Shown: in pieces, positions 34,285 through 42,277 of the stretch | Numbering within the stretch: the stretch's first letter is position 1 | Layout of the letters: each line of letters begins with the position of its first letter | Origin: CBDFHC01 sp965247585 | Lineage (GTDB): Bacteria; Chloroflexota; Dehalococcoidia; Lucifugimonadales; GCA-2712585 | DNA: 64,000 nt | NCBI GenBank assembly: GCA_965247585.1 | Contig: CBDFHC010000004.1 | Location: 1,054,001 to 1,118,000 of the forward strand | Direction of reading: 5' to 3' | Program-made: the position numbers and the translations under genes | Notes under the pieces: generated by a model | What the model was told of the DNA's origin: nothing | Databases searched by the model: none | The model's input: only the letters and a program-made list of their open reading frames with translations

Positions 34285-35175
34285 CTAGTTTCGCCAGAGT
34301 CCGCAGGTGAAGACGCGCCGGAGCCACCGACGCAGCAGCGCCCGGTTCCGCTCCGCCCGCACCCGCTTGAGGTCCTGCGTCAGCTCCCAGACCTTATCCC
34401 GCCGGTCGAACTCGTCCCAGGGGAACGAGGCCGGGGGCAGCGTCAACTCGTGCTCCCCGGCGATGGCCAGCTCCAGCTCCAACATTGGCTCCTGAACCTC
34501 CGTCCTGTCCAGCGTGGCGCCGGTCTTCAGGGTTTTGAGGAACTCGGCCCGCACTTCGCGCCACTCGACGATCACCGGCGCCGCATCGCCGTACACCAGG
34601 TCTTCATCGGGTTCGGCCTCCGGGGTCACCAGCTGGGGATACGGCCTGCTGGGGGCGTACCTCCGCTTCGGCCCCGGTTCGCTGTCCGCTCCGGTCGGAG
34701 AGGGCGTCTCGGACCCGCTCCTTCCCGCCTCCAGCCGCACCAGCCGCCACTCCACGTGCCGCATCGACCTTGCGTGCTCCTCCCTGGGCGCCTTGACCTC
34801 TCCCACGACGGCTTCGAGGCCGCCGCGCAGCTCCCGCTCCAAAGCAGACACCCGCTCCACCAACGCATCGACCCGATCCCGCTGCTGGGCGGCAGCCGAG
34901 CCGCCCCCCAGCAGCAGGTGCCGCTCCAGTGCGGCGCTCATTCGAGCGGTGAGCCTGCCTGACTCGACCGCCCGTGACACGGTTCTATAGCTGACTCCCA
35001 GGATCTCCGCCGCCTTCGCGCCGTCTTCGGCATCCATCATGTCCCGCAGCAACGCCTTCAGCCGCATCTCCCGCAGGCTGTCCAGACTCCGGCTCGATCC
35101 TGGATACAGCTCCTCCCAGTCCATCGTCTCCGTTTTGCCCCGCACCGGCGCTTTGTCCGCTTTCGTAGCTGCCAT
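34285..35175 (-). CDS. HTH/coiled-coil DNA-binding protein, regulator paralogue 1
   Basis: A 296-residue protein. Residues 40-80 form a helix-turn-helix-like segment (AAEILGVSYRTVSRAVESGR), followed by a coiled coil (VDALVERVSALERELRGG) and a C-terminal domain ending LRRWLRRVFTCGLWRN. The gene at 59568-60407 has the same three-part layout and a matching C-terminus (LLRWVRRVCTLGLWWK), so they are paralogues belonging to the two elements. It probably regulates transfer genes or partitions the element. ATG 35175. It is transcribed divergently from the conjugation operon. Confidence 0.7.
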   Translation of the reverse strand: MAATKADKAPVRGKTETMDWEELYPGSSRSLDSLREMRLKALLRDMMDAEDGAKAAEILGVSYRTVSRAVESGRLTARMSAALERHLLLGGGSAAAQQRDRVDALVERVSALERELRGGLEAVVGEVKAPREEHARSMRHVEWRLVRLEAGRSGSETPSPTGADSEPGPKRRYAPSRPYPQLVTPEAEPDEDLVYGDAAPVIVEWREVRAEFLKTLKTGATLDRTEVQEPMLELELAIAGEHELTLPPASFPWDEFDRRDKVWELTQDLKRVRAERNRALLRRWLRRVFTCGLWRN

Positions 35176-35224
35176 TGTCCACTCCTCTCCGGTTCACCCA
35201 CCGGCGTTTTGTCCACTTTCACAG
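35144..35224 (-). repeat. Direct repeats across the regulator start
   Basis: Two 25-base copies, 35144-35168 inside the first codons and 35200-35224 upstream, sharing ACCGGCG-TTTGTCC-CTTTC, with four or five differences. They flank the start codon 56 bases apart and could be an autoregulatory operator, or a partial duplication of the gene start. Confidence 0.5.
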
Positions 35225-35533
35225 GGAGGGCTGTCCAACCGTCGTGGAAGGAACCCCGGAGACAAAGTGCTCGCAGGCTACCTCCTGTAGGGGGGCGTTC
35301 CACGCCTACGCCAGCTTGCCCACGACCTCGCTTACAACCCGCCCACCGGACTCAAATCCCTGTACACGGGTATCACACCACAACCGGGCCGCCATTTATC
35401 AGGCCCTGCAAGGGGGGACTCTGCGCGAGCCCGGGCACGCCGAAAGGCCCTCCTCGCTCACCATTCCTAAGCGCGTTTCGACTCCCCAGACTCGATGGGA
35501 GACAGACGACCCCATCGACGAGGAGGCGAAGAC
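35176..35533. other. Divergent promoter region between regulator and conjugation operon
   Basis: A 358-base gap. Apart from the upstream copy of the direct repeat I see no clear -35/-10 pair. Promoters for both directions must lie here. Confidence 0.4.
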
Positions 35534-36157
35534 ATGGGAGTTCCATCGACCGTCCGACGGTCCTTTATGAGAGCCGGGGGAAAGGCCAGGAGGCTTATGC
35601 CCCTGGCCGCCGCGCTGCTTCTGGCGGCGCTTGTGGCGATCCCATCGAGCAGCCTCGCCCTGGCCCAGACCTCCGACCTGTCCCTGGTCAACGAGGACGA
35701 GGATTTCATCGAGCGAAAGGGCGACGGGCGCTTCATAGCCCGCCCCCTCTTCAGCCGCGAGATCGACGTCCTCTACTACGGCATCCGGGACGCCGACACC
35801 GGCGACTGGCTCACCGGCATGTACCGGGTGCAGGGCGGGGAGAAGAAGCGCAGCGACGGCTGGGAGTATTCCTGGGAGTACCCGGCCCTGGATGAGCAGC
35901 CCGACCTTGACCGCGACCGGGCCTACCTGCTGGTCATGCTGGTGCGGGAGACCGGCGGCTCCGCTCCCCACACCTTCCACGCGGTGGTCCCCATCCACCA
36001 GCCGGGCCGCATCTGGGACAAGATTCTGTCCGCCCTCGACCCCGGACGCTGGGCGAAAGCCTTCGCCGGTTGGATCATCGAGGGTGTCCACGGGACCCTT
36101 TGCGGCGTCGTTGAGCGGGCGTCCGGCGAGGACGCCGCCAACTGCCGGGGAGGGTAG
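35534..36157 (+). CDS. Secreted or membrane-anchored protein of the conjugation operon
   Basis: A 207-residue protein with a long signal sequence (LMPLAAALLLAALVAIPSSS, cleavage likely near LALAQ). The mature part has an acidic start, then a mixed region with HTFHAVVPIHQPG and a short Cys-containing tail. The ATG at 35534 was chosen for the GAGGAGG site just before it; the frame opens earlier. It stops 6 bases before the VirB6-like gene. It may be an envelope component of the transfer channel, but no family is recognised. Confidence 0.65.
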   Translation: MGVPSTVRRSFMRAGGKARRLMPLAAALLLAALVAIPSSSLALAQTSDLSLVNEDEDFIERKGDGRFIARPLFSREIDVLYYGIRDADTGDWLTGMYRVQGGEKKRSDGWEYSWEYPALDEQPDLDRDRAYLLVMLVRETGGSAPHTFHAVVPIHQPGRIWDKILSALDPGRWAKAFAGWIIEGVHGTLCGVVERASGEDAANCRGG

Positions 36158-36163
36158 CCGCCC

Positions 36164-37147
36164 ATGAGCGACATCCTCACCGGCACGGCTCCCGACCTGA
36201 CCTACGCCAACGACCTGGTGCGCCAGGCGTGGATGGTCGTCTGGGCCATTACGTCGGGCGCGCTGGTGGTGATCCTGGGCTGGATGGGGCTGAGCTTCAT
36301 CATGCAGGAGCACCTGGGGACCCGTCAGGCGGGCTGGCGGGAGATGGTGCCCCGCCTGGTGCTTGGCCTGGTGGCCGCCGCATCGTCCCTCTGGTGGTGC
36401 GCCCTGGTCATCGACGTGGCCGACGCCGTGTCCGGCTTCATCGCCGTCTCCCTGAACGTAACCGCCGGAGACATGCTGCGCTCGACGCTGCGGACCTTGC
36501 TGACGGCGGTACAGGCCGGAAGCGTGGGCATGGCCCTGCTGATGGCCGTGCTCTACCTGGTCTACGGCTTCTTCGTCCTCTACGTCATCGTGCAGATGGT
36601 GCTGCGCCTGGCCCTCATCGACATCCTGCTGGCCCTGGCCCCGATTGCGTTGGGGCTGTGGATTCTGCCCCACACGGCGGGCTGGGGCCGCCACTGGCTG
36701 CGCCTGTTCATGACGACCGTGTTCCAGCAGGCGGTGCAGCTCATCGCCCTGGCGATGGGTTTCGGCTTCCTCAACGAGTTCGCGTCAATAGCGGCCTTCG
36801 AGCCGGTGCAGGACCTGGTGTGGAAGCTGCTGATGTCTCTGGCCTTCGTCTACATGGCGACCAGGGTGCCGTCGATGATGGGCAACCACGGGACCTTCGA
36901 CGCCTGGCTGCACACCCTCTACTTCGGCATGTCGCTGCCCGGCTCGATGGTGCGCTCGGCCCGGTCCATCGGGTTGATTGCGGGCGAGGCGGCGGGAGGC
37001 CCCGGTGGAATGGCGGTGGGGGCGATGGTGGCCGGAGCGGGCCTGTCGTCCGCCGCATCGGGCGTCCGCTCGATGGCGGACATGGCGACTCCCTCCGGCG
37101 GCGGCGACGGCGGCGGGGGAGACGCGCCCCGGAGCGCCGGGGAGTAG
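36164..37147 (+). CDS. VirB6/TrbL-like polytopic membrane protein
   Basis: A 327-residue protein with about seven or eight hydrophobic spans (for example WAITSGALVVILGWMGLSFI and ILLALAPIALGLWILP) and a Gly/Ala-rich, Asp-rich cytosolic tail. This matches VirB6/TrbL, the inner-membrane channel core of type IV secretion. The stretch LALIDILLALAPIALGLW is typical of the family. It lies between the secreted protein and the pilin-like gene in the same direction. Confidence 0.85.
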   Translation: MSDILTGTAPDLTYANDLVRQAWMVVWAITSGALVVILGWMGLSFIMQEHLGTRQAGWREMVPRLVLGLVAAASSLWWCALVIDVADAVSGFIAVSLNVTAGDMLRSTLRTLLTAVQAGSVGMALLMAVLYLVYGFFVLYVIVQMVLRLALIDILLALAPIALGLWILPHTAGWGRHWLRLFMTTVFQQAVQLIALAMGFGFLNEFASIAAFEPVQDLVWKLLMSLAFVYMATRVPSMMGNHGTFDAWLHTLYFGMSLPGSMVRSARSIGLIAGEAAGGPGGMAVGAMVAGAGLSSAASGVRSMADMATPSGGGDGGGGDAPRSAGE

Positions 37148-37327
37148 CCCCGCAACAGCAACGACAAGACAAAGACAACGGCGCGGACGGGATTCGCGCC
37201 CATCGACAGCCCAAAGGGGGTGGGGAGATGCGCCGGTAGGCGGGTGGCTTTCGAGAGCGGAGCAACGAGCGAACAACCGAAGGACCGGGCGAGCAAGACG
37301 CCCGGAACTAGAGAGGAGAAAGAACCT

Positions 37328-37594
37328 ATGGCAGACCTGACACAGACCATATCGAACCTGGTGGGAATCCTGCTGGGCGTCGTGGGGGTCGTTGGCGTGG
37401 GCTTCTTCATCTACGGGGCCTACCTGTACCTGACAGCCAGCGGCGCGCCCCACCAGATGGAGCGGGGCAAGAGCGCCATGATGACCGCCCTGGCGGGCAT
37501 CGTCCTGGCGATGGTGGCCTACGGCGTGGTGGAGCTGGTGATGAACGCCGTCGTGGGTTCCCCAGTGGACCCCACAGTTCCAGACCCCAGCTAG
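37328..37594 (+). CDS. VirB2/TrbC-like pilin subunit
   Basis: An 88-residue protein with two hydrophobic helices (VGILLGVVGVVGVGFFIYGA and ALAGIVLAMVAYGVVELVM) separated by a short charged loop, GAPHQMERGKS, the VirB2/TrbC layout. No signal peptide precedes the first helix. The ATG at 37328 follows GAGAGGAGAAAG. About 180 bases separate it from the VirB6-like gene; that gap has no gene. It would form the pilus or channel lining. Confidence 0.78.
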   Translation: MADLTQTISNLVGILLGVVGVVGVGFFIYGAYLYLTASGAPHQMERGKSAMMTALAGIVLAMVAYGVVELVMNAVVGSPVDPTVPDPS

Positions 37595-37619
37595 GCGGAC
37601 ACAGAAAGGAGAGAGAGCT

Positions 37620-39383
37620 ATGAGAGAACATGAAGTACCGACCCACGTGCAGGCCGAGGACCGGGTGCTGCTGTGGTTCACGTTTCCCCAGGTGGTGGCG
37701 ATGACGGCGGTGTGCGCCCTGTCCTACGGCGCATACCGCTACGCCCCCGTCGGCCCCTCCGAGGTGAGGATGGCGCTGGCCGTCGTCCTGGGCCTTGCGG
37801 GTGCCGCGATGACCGTGGGACAGATCGGAGGCAGGCGGTTGCCCCTGGTGGCCGCCGACCTGTTGAAGTACCGGCTGGGGGCGCGGCGCTACGCCGGGCC
37901 TCCGGTGGAGTTGGTCCGCAGCGAGCCGCCCGCTCCCGTGCAGCCGGTTCAGAGCGGCCCCGGCCCTCTGCGGCTGATGGCGAGGCGGGCGGGCAAGACC
38001 CTGCGCAGTCTGCGGAGGCGGCGCAAGGCCCGGGAGCGGCGGGGCGGACGAATGCCCTTCCGTCCCCATCGCTGGTTCGGCAAGCCCAAGAGGGAAGCGG
38101 GCAAGGACAACATCAACGGAAACGGCAATGAGGCCGGGACCCGAAAGGACCGGCGAAAGAAGACCCCGAAGACATGGACAGCCGCTCTGGTCGCTGCGTC
38201 CCTGGCTTTGGCGGTCACGACCCTCCCCCAGGCGGCCTTGGCCGACGGCCATGAGCAGGACGGGGGCTGGACGTCCGACGAGATCGAGTTCCAGCCCCCG
38301 CAGCCGGTCGAGGGGCGGCGGCTCTTCGTCGAGGGGCTGACGGTCTCCGGCGACCGGGCCGCCGTTACCCTGCGGGCCGCCACTGGCCTGGAACTCCGGG
38401 TGCGGAGCTTCGGCGGCTCCCAGGGCCGCTCGCTGCGGTTCTGGGGGAGGGCGAGCCTGGACGAGGGGGAGCGCATCGACTACGACCTGCCCCTGCACGG
38501 CCCGTCGCCGTCCCTGACCTTTTCCTGGGAGGACACGCTGGGACAGGGCGGGGCCGTCACCCTGAAGGGCGGGCAGATCCCGTACCCGCTTCCGGCAACC
38601 GACGGGGAGCTTTGCGACCTGCGGGTCGTCTCCCTGGGCTGGACGCCGGGAGTGATCCAGGGAGCGGTCGAGTCCGAGTGCGTCACCGAGATCGAGGAGG
38701 CGGTCAGCCTCCGGACCGTGGCCGGACACGTGGACGTGACCGAGACGGCGTTGCTGAAGGCCGAGGTGACCGCCATCGCCGGAACCCTCACGGTCGCCGG
38801 CAGCGGCTCTCAGGCCAGCGTGTCCTTCGTCGCGGGCGGCGAGACCCGCTTTCGGCTCCCGGTCGGGACGGGCCAGGCCGTCCACGAGGTGAGCGTCGAG
38901 GTCGTCCTGGAAGCCGGGCTGAGGATTCCGATGCCCCCGCTGACGCGGCTCACCCACCACCCGGAGCGGGTCGAACACGTCACCAAAACCGTGCACCTCC
39001 TGCGCCCGGGGGACAGCGACGCCGACAGTGAGACGGCGACGGTCACCTGCGATGACGGCTCCACGTCTTCCGCCACCGCAACGGCCTACGCCTACGTCCC
39101 CAGCGTCACCATCGCCAAGGAGGTGACGGTGGACGTCCATCACCCGGAGCACGTGAAGGCCGAGGTGGTGGAGAGGTCGCCCATCACGAGGACGAGGGAC
39201 GAGACCCTCTCCCCCGCATCAGGTACGGGGCAGGCTCTGGCGCTCAGCGTGGGGGCCGACGACCCCTTCGAGACCCTGTACGTGCCCCAGCCTGAGCCTG
39301 AGCCGGAAACCGCCGAGCAGACCCCCGGTGGCGGCGAGTTGAGCCACTGGTTCGACCTGCTGGGATGGGAGTGGCCGTGGTGA
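37620..39383 (+). CDS. PrgI/VirB3-like protein fused to a large extracytoplasmic domain
   Basis: A 587-residue protein. Residues 1-110 match PrgI/VirB3 (VPTHVQAEDRVLLWFTFPQV, two membrane spans, then a basic loop). A third hydrophobic span with an AxA-like end (AASLALAVTTLPQAALA) lies near residue 190. The remaining 390 residues are beta-rich and probably outside the membrane, with a Pro/Glu tail. Usual PrgI proteins are about 100 residues, so this is a fusion or a joined gene pair. ATG 37620 with AAAGGAGAGAG upstream. It likely anchors VirB4. Confidence 0.75.
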   Translation: MREHEVPTHVQAEDRVLLWFTFPQVVAMTAVCALSYGAYRYAPVGPSEVRMALAVVLGLAGAAMTVGQIGGRRLPLVAADLLKYRLGARRYAGPPVELVRSEPPAPVQPVQSGPGPLRLMARRAGKTLRSLRRRRKARERRGGRMPFRPHRWFGKPKREAGKDNINGNGNEAGTRKDRRKKTPKTWTAALVAASLALAVTTLPQAALADGHEQDGGWTSDEIEFQPPQPVEGRRLFVEGLTVSGDRAAVTLRAATGLELRVRSFGGSQGRSLRFWGRASLDEGERIDYDLPLHGPSPSLTFSWEDTLGQGGAVTLKGGQIPYPLPATDGELCDLRVVSLGWTPGVIQGAVESECVTEIEEAVSLRTVAGHVDVTETALLKAEVTAIAGTLTVAGSGSQASVSFVAGGETRFRLPVGTGQAVHEVSVEVVLEAGLRIPMPPLTRLTHHPERVEHVTKTVHLLRPGDSDADSETATVTCDDGSTSSATATAYAYVPSVTIAKEVTVDVHHPEHVKAEVVERSPITRTRDETLSPASGTGQALALSVGADDPFETLYVPQPEPEPETAEQTPGGGELSHWFDLLGWEWPW

Positions 39384-39697
39384 GGCGCGCACTGACGGCA
39401 ATGCTTCTCGCCGGGGTTGCGCTGGCATCGCTCGGCGCGGCCCCGGTCGAGGAGCGAGCGATGCTGGAAGCCTTCGACAAGGCGCTCACCGCGATGGCCT
39501 ACGCCGCCGCCGGTTTCGCCGTCTTCGCCATCGTCTGGGCCGGGTTCCTGCTGATGGCCGAGGGCGGCGACGAGCGGGGTGGGGGACGCGCCAAGACCGC
39601 CGTCGTCATGGCGGTGGTCGGTCTCGTGCTGGTGCTGCTGGCCAAGGCCGTGGCGGCCCTGCTGCGCAGCGGCATCGTCTCCTCCCTGATCCCCTAG
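39365..39697 (+). CDS. Second small VirB2-like membrane protein
   Basis: A 110-residue protein with a signal-like N-terminus (RRALTAMLLAGVALASLGAA) and two further hydrophobic spans around residues 47-67 and 77-100 with a charged loop EGGDERGGGRAKT. The layout again resembles VirB2/TrbC pilins. It overlaps the end of the PrgI-like gene by 19 bases and is followed by the VirB4 gene after 21 bases. Two pilin-like genes in one operon suggest one major and one minor subunit. Confidence 0.7.
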   Translation: MGVAVVRRALTAMLLAGVALASLGAAPVEERAMLEAFDKALTAMAYAAAGFAVFAIVWAGFLLMAEGGDERGGGRAKTAVVMAVVGLVLVLLAKAVAALLRSGIVSSLIP

Positions 39698-39718
39698 CAA
39701 CCAAAGGAGGACAGTGAC

Positions 39719-42188
39719 TTGAGAAAGATCATCGAGAGGGTTCGGGCAGCCTTGTCTTGGCTGCCCGAGCTCAGGACAACCGGGTTCAAGGCGGCCGGGC
39801 TGAAGTCCTTGCTGCCACAGTTGAGACGAGCGTTGGCGCGTCGGGTTGCCAGGCTCGGCGGAGCCGCATCCCGCCTACGGAGCGGTTCCGGCCGCCTCGC
39901 GTTCCACTGGCGAACCGCGCTCCGCAAGAGGGGCGGAACCCTGACCTGGCCGCCCTTCCGCCGTTCCGCCGACGCTCTGCGAGAGAGGGTGAGGGGTGTG
40001 CGAAGGCGGTTCTCCCGGCCCATGAAGGCCGAGGACGCCGCGCCCAAGCCGCCGCCTGAGCTGCCCCTGTTCTTCATGATGTCCCACCTGGAGGAGGACG
40101 GGTCGGTGCGCCTTGACGGGGTGAAGCTGGGCGTGTGCGAGGTGTTGGGCCTGGAGCTGGACGAGCCGAAGCTGGGGGCCTTCGCCGGGGCGCTCAACGC
40201 CTGCGACTTCACCGTGCAACTCCTGGTGCGCCAGCACCCGCCGCGCCTGGGCCGCCTGCGGGAGAACCTGCAAAAGACCCAACCCGCCGACCTGCCCCCG
40301 CAGACGAAGGCGGCGGCCGAGTCCCTGGGGCGCCTGCTCACCAACCTGGAGACCCGCGACGGCATCCTCGACCGTCGCTTCTACGCCGTGTGCGAGTTCG
40401 CTCGGTTCGACGAGCTGCGGGGGCTGCTTTCGCGGGCCGGGCTGTCGGTGCATCCCCTGAAGGGCAGGCGTCTACGGATGCTGATGCTGGCCTCAGCCCT
40501 GGGCGGCACGCCCGCCGAGATGGACAAGGACGAGCCGGTCGAGGTGGAGATAAATCGCCGCGACGTGCGCGTCGCCGGACACCTGACCCGCTCGCTGCAC
40601 CTGGGCAAGTGGCCTCGGTCGCTGGCCCCCGGCTTCCTGCAAAGCCTCATGGCGACAGGAGCGCCGATGGACCTCTCCCTCCACCTGGGGCCGATACCCG
40701 CTGAGCAGGCGGCGCGGACGCTTGAGTGGCAGAAGGTGCGCTTCGAGTCGGCGCAGAGCCTCTCATTCAAGCGGGGCCGCACCATGTCCCCGGAGGCGGA
40801 GATCGCCCTGGAGGACGTGACCCGGCTGCGCGACGAGGTGCAGCGGGGCCGCGAGCGGCTCTTTCACTCGTCGCTCTCCGTCACCCTGCACGCGAAGGAC
40901 GAGGCGGCCCTCAAGGAGATGACCCAGCGGGCCAAGGCCCACTTCGCCGCTACGTTGGGCAAGCTCGATCCCCTGGCCTTCCGCCAGCGCGAGGGGCTGC
41001 TGTCCACGCTCCCCCTGGCACTGAACGCCGTTGCGGTGTGGAGGACGCTGGACACGTCCAGCCTTGCTCGGCTGTTCCCCTTCTCGCCCCCCGACCTGGA
41101 CACGAGGAGCGGGACCCTCTACGGCATCGACATGCGGGCCTGCGCCCCGGTGGTCTACGACCCCTGGGACGGCACCCACCTCAACGCCAACACCGCCGTG
41201 CTCGCACGGTCTGGGGCAGGAAAATCCTTCGCCACCAAGCTGGGGATGCTCAGGGGCCTGTGCCGCGGCGTGACCGCCTACGTCATCGACCCGGAGGGCG
41301 AGTACGCGGACATGGCGAGGGCGGCGGGCGGCAGAGTCCTCTCCCCCGGCGTTCCGGGGCAGGGCATGAACCCCTTCGTCATCGACAAGGGCGACTCCGA
41401 GGAGCTGCTCCAGCGCATCGGCAGCCTGAGACGGCTCATCGAGGTGATGGTGGGGGAGCGGCTGAGCGCCGAGCGGCGGGCCTCCCTGGACCACGCCCTG
41501 GCGGGCTACTACGCCCAGCCCAGGGAACGCACCGGCTTCCGCGACTTCTACGAGTACCTCCAGGGAGACGAGGCGGGAGGGGGAGATATGGCGCGGCTGC
41601 TGCGCCCCTTCGCCACCGGCAGCCTGCGCAACCTGCTCTCCGACGAGGGCGACGACCTGCTCTCCAACGAGGCCCTGATCACCGTCTTCGACCTGCGCTT
41701 GCTCGAACCCGAGCTGCGGCCCGCCGCAGCGATGGTCTGCACCGAGACGGTGTGGGCGGCGGCAGCCCAGGACCCCAAGCCCCGCCTGCTGGTGGTGGAC
41801 GAGGTGTGGAGCATCATGCAGCACCCGGAGGGCGCGGCCTTCATGGTGTCGATGGCGAAGCGGGCGCAGCAAGCACCGGCTGGGGTTGCAGTTCATCACC
41901 CAGGACGTCCAGGACCTTCTGTCGGAGGACACCTCCCGCGCCATCACCGGCCACTCCGGGCGGGCGCTCCTCCAGAACGCCGCCTTCAAGCTTCTGCTTC
42001 AGCAGGACGCGGCGGCGATAGGCACCGTGGGCGACGCCTTCGACCTGCCCCAGGACCTTCAACGCTGGCTGCTGTCCTGCCCCAGGGGAGACGGACTGCT
42101 CCTGACGAAGGGGCACCGCTTCCCCGTCCGCATCGAGGCCACGCCGGAGGAGACGGCGGTAATCGAGTGGACACCGGGCAGGCGCTAG
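39719..42188 (+). CDS. virB4: VirB4-type conjugation ATPase with a frameshift
   Basis: The cytosolic ATPase that powers pilus assembly and transfer. It starts at TTG 39719 after AAAGGAGG. An N-terminal basic segment is followed by the VirB4 N-domain; Walker A ARSGAGKS lies at about residues 495-502 and Walker B LLVVDEVW near 690. At 41868 one extra A shifts the frame; without it the protein continues KRARKHRLGLQFITQDVQ and ends at TAG 42188. The frame as written runs on into the next gene and gives a false 1723-codon fusion. The family's C-terminal motifs are intact after correction, so the break may be an error or a recent mutation. Confidence 0.85.
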
Positions 42189-42277
42189 GCAGAGCGACGG
42201 AACGAGACGTAACGAGCTACGGACACCGGCGCGACTACGAACCGACCGACGACCCTAATAGAGAAAGGAAGAAAACC

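Noticed and set aside
37407..39152. Minus-strand open frame of 581 codons
   Set aside because: Antisense to the PrgI-like gene, low-complexity Arg/Gly/His composition.
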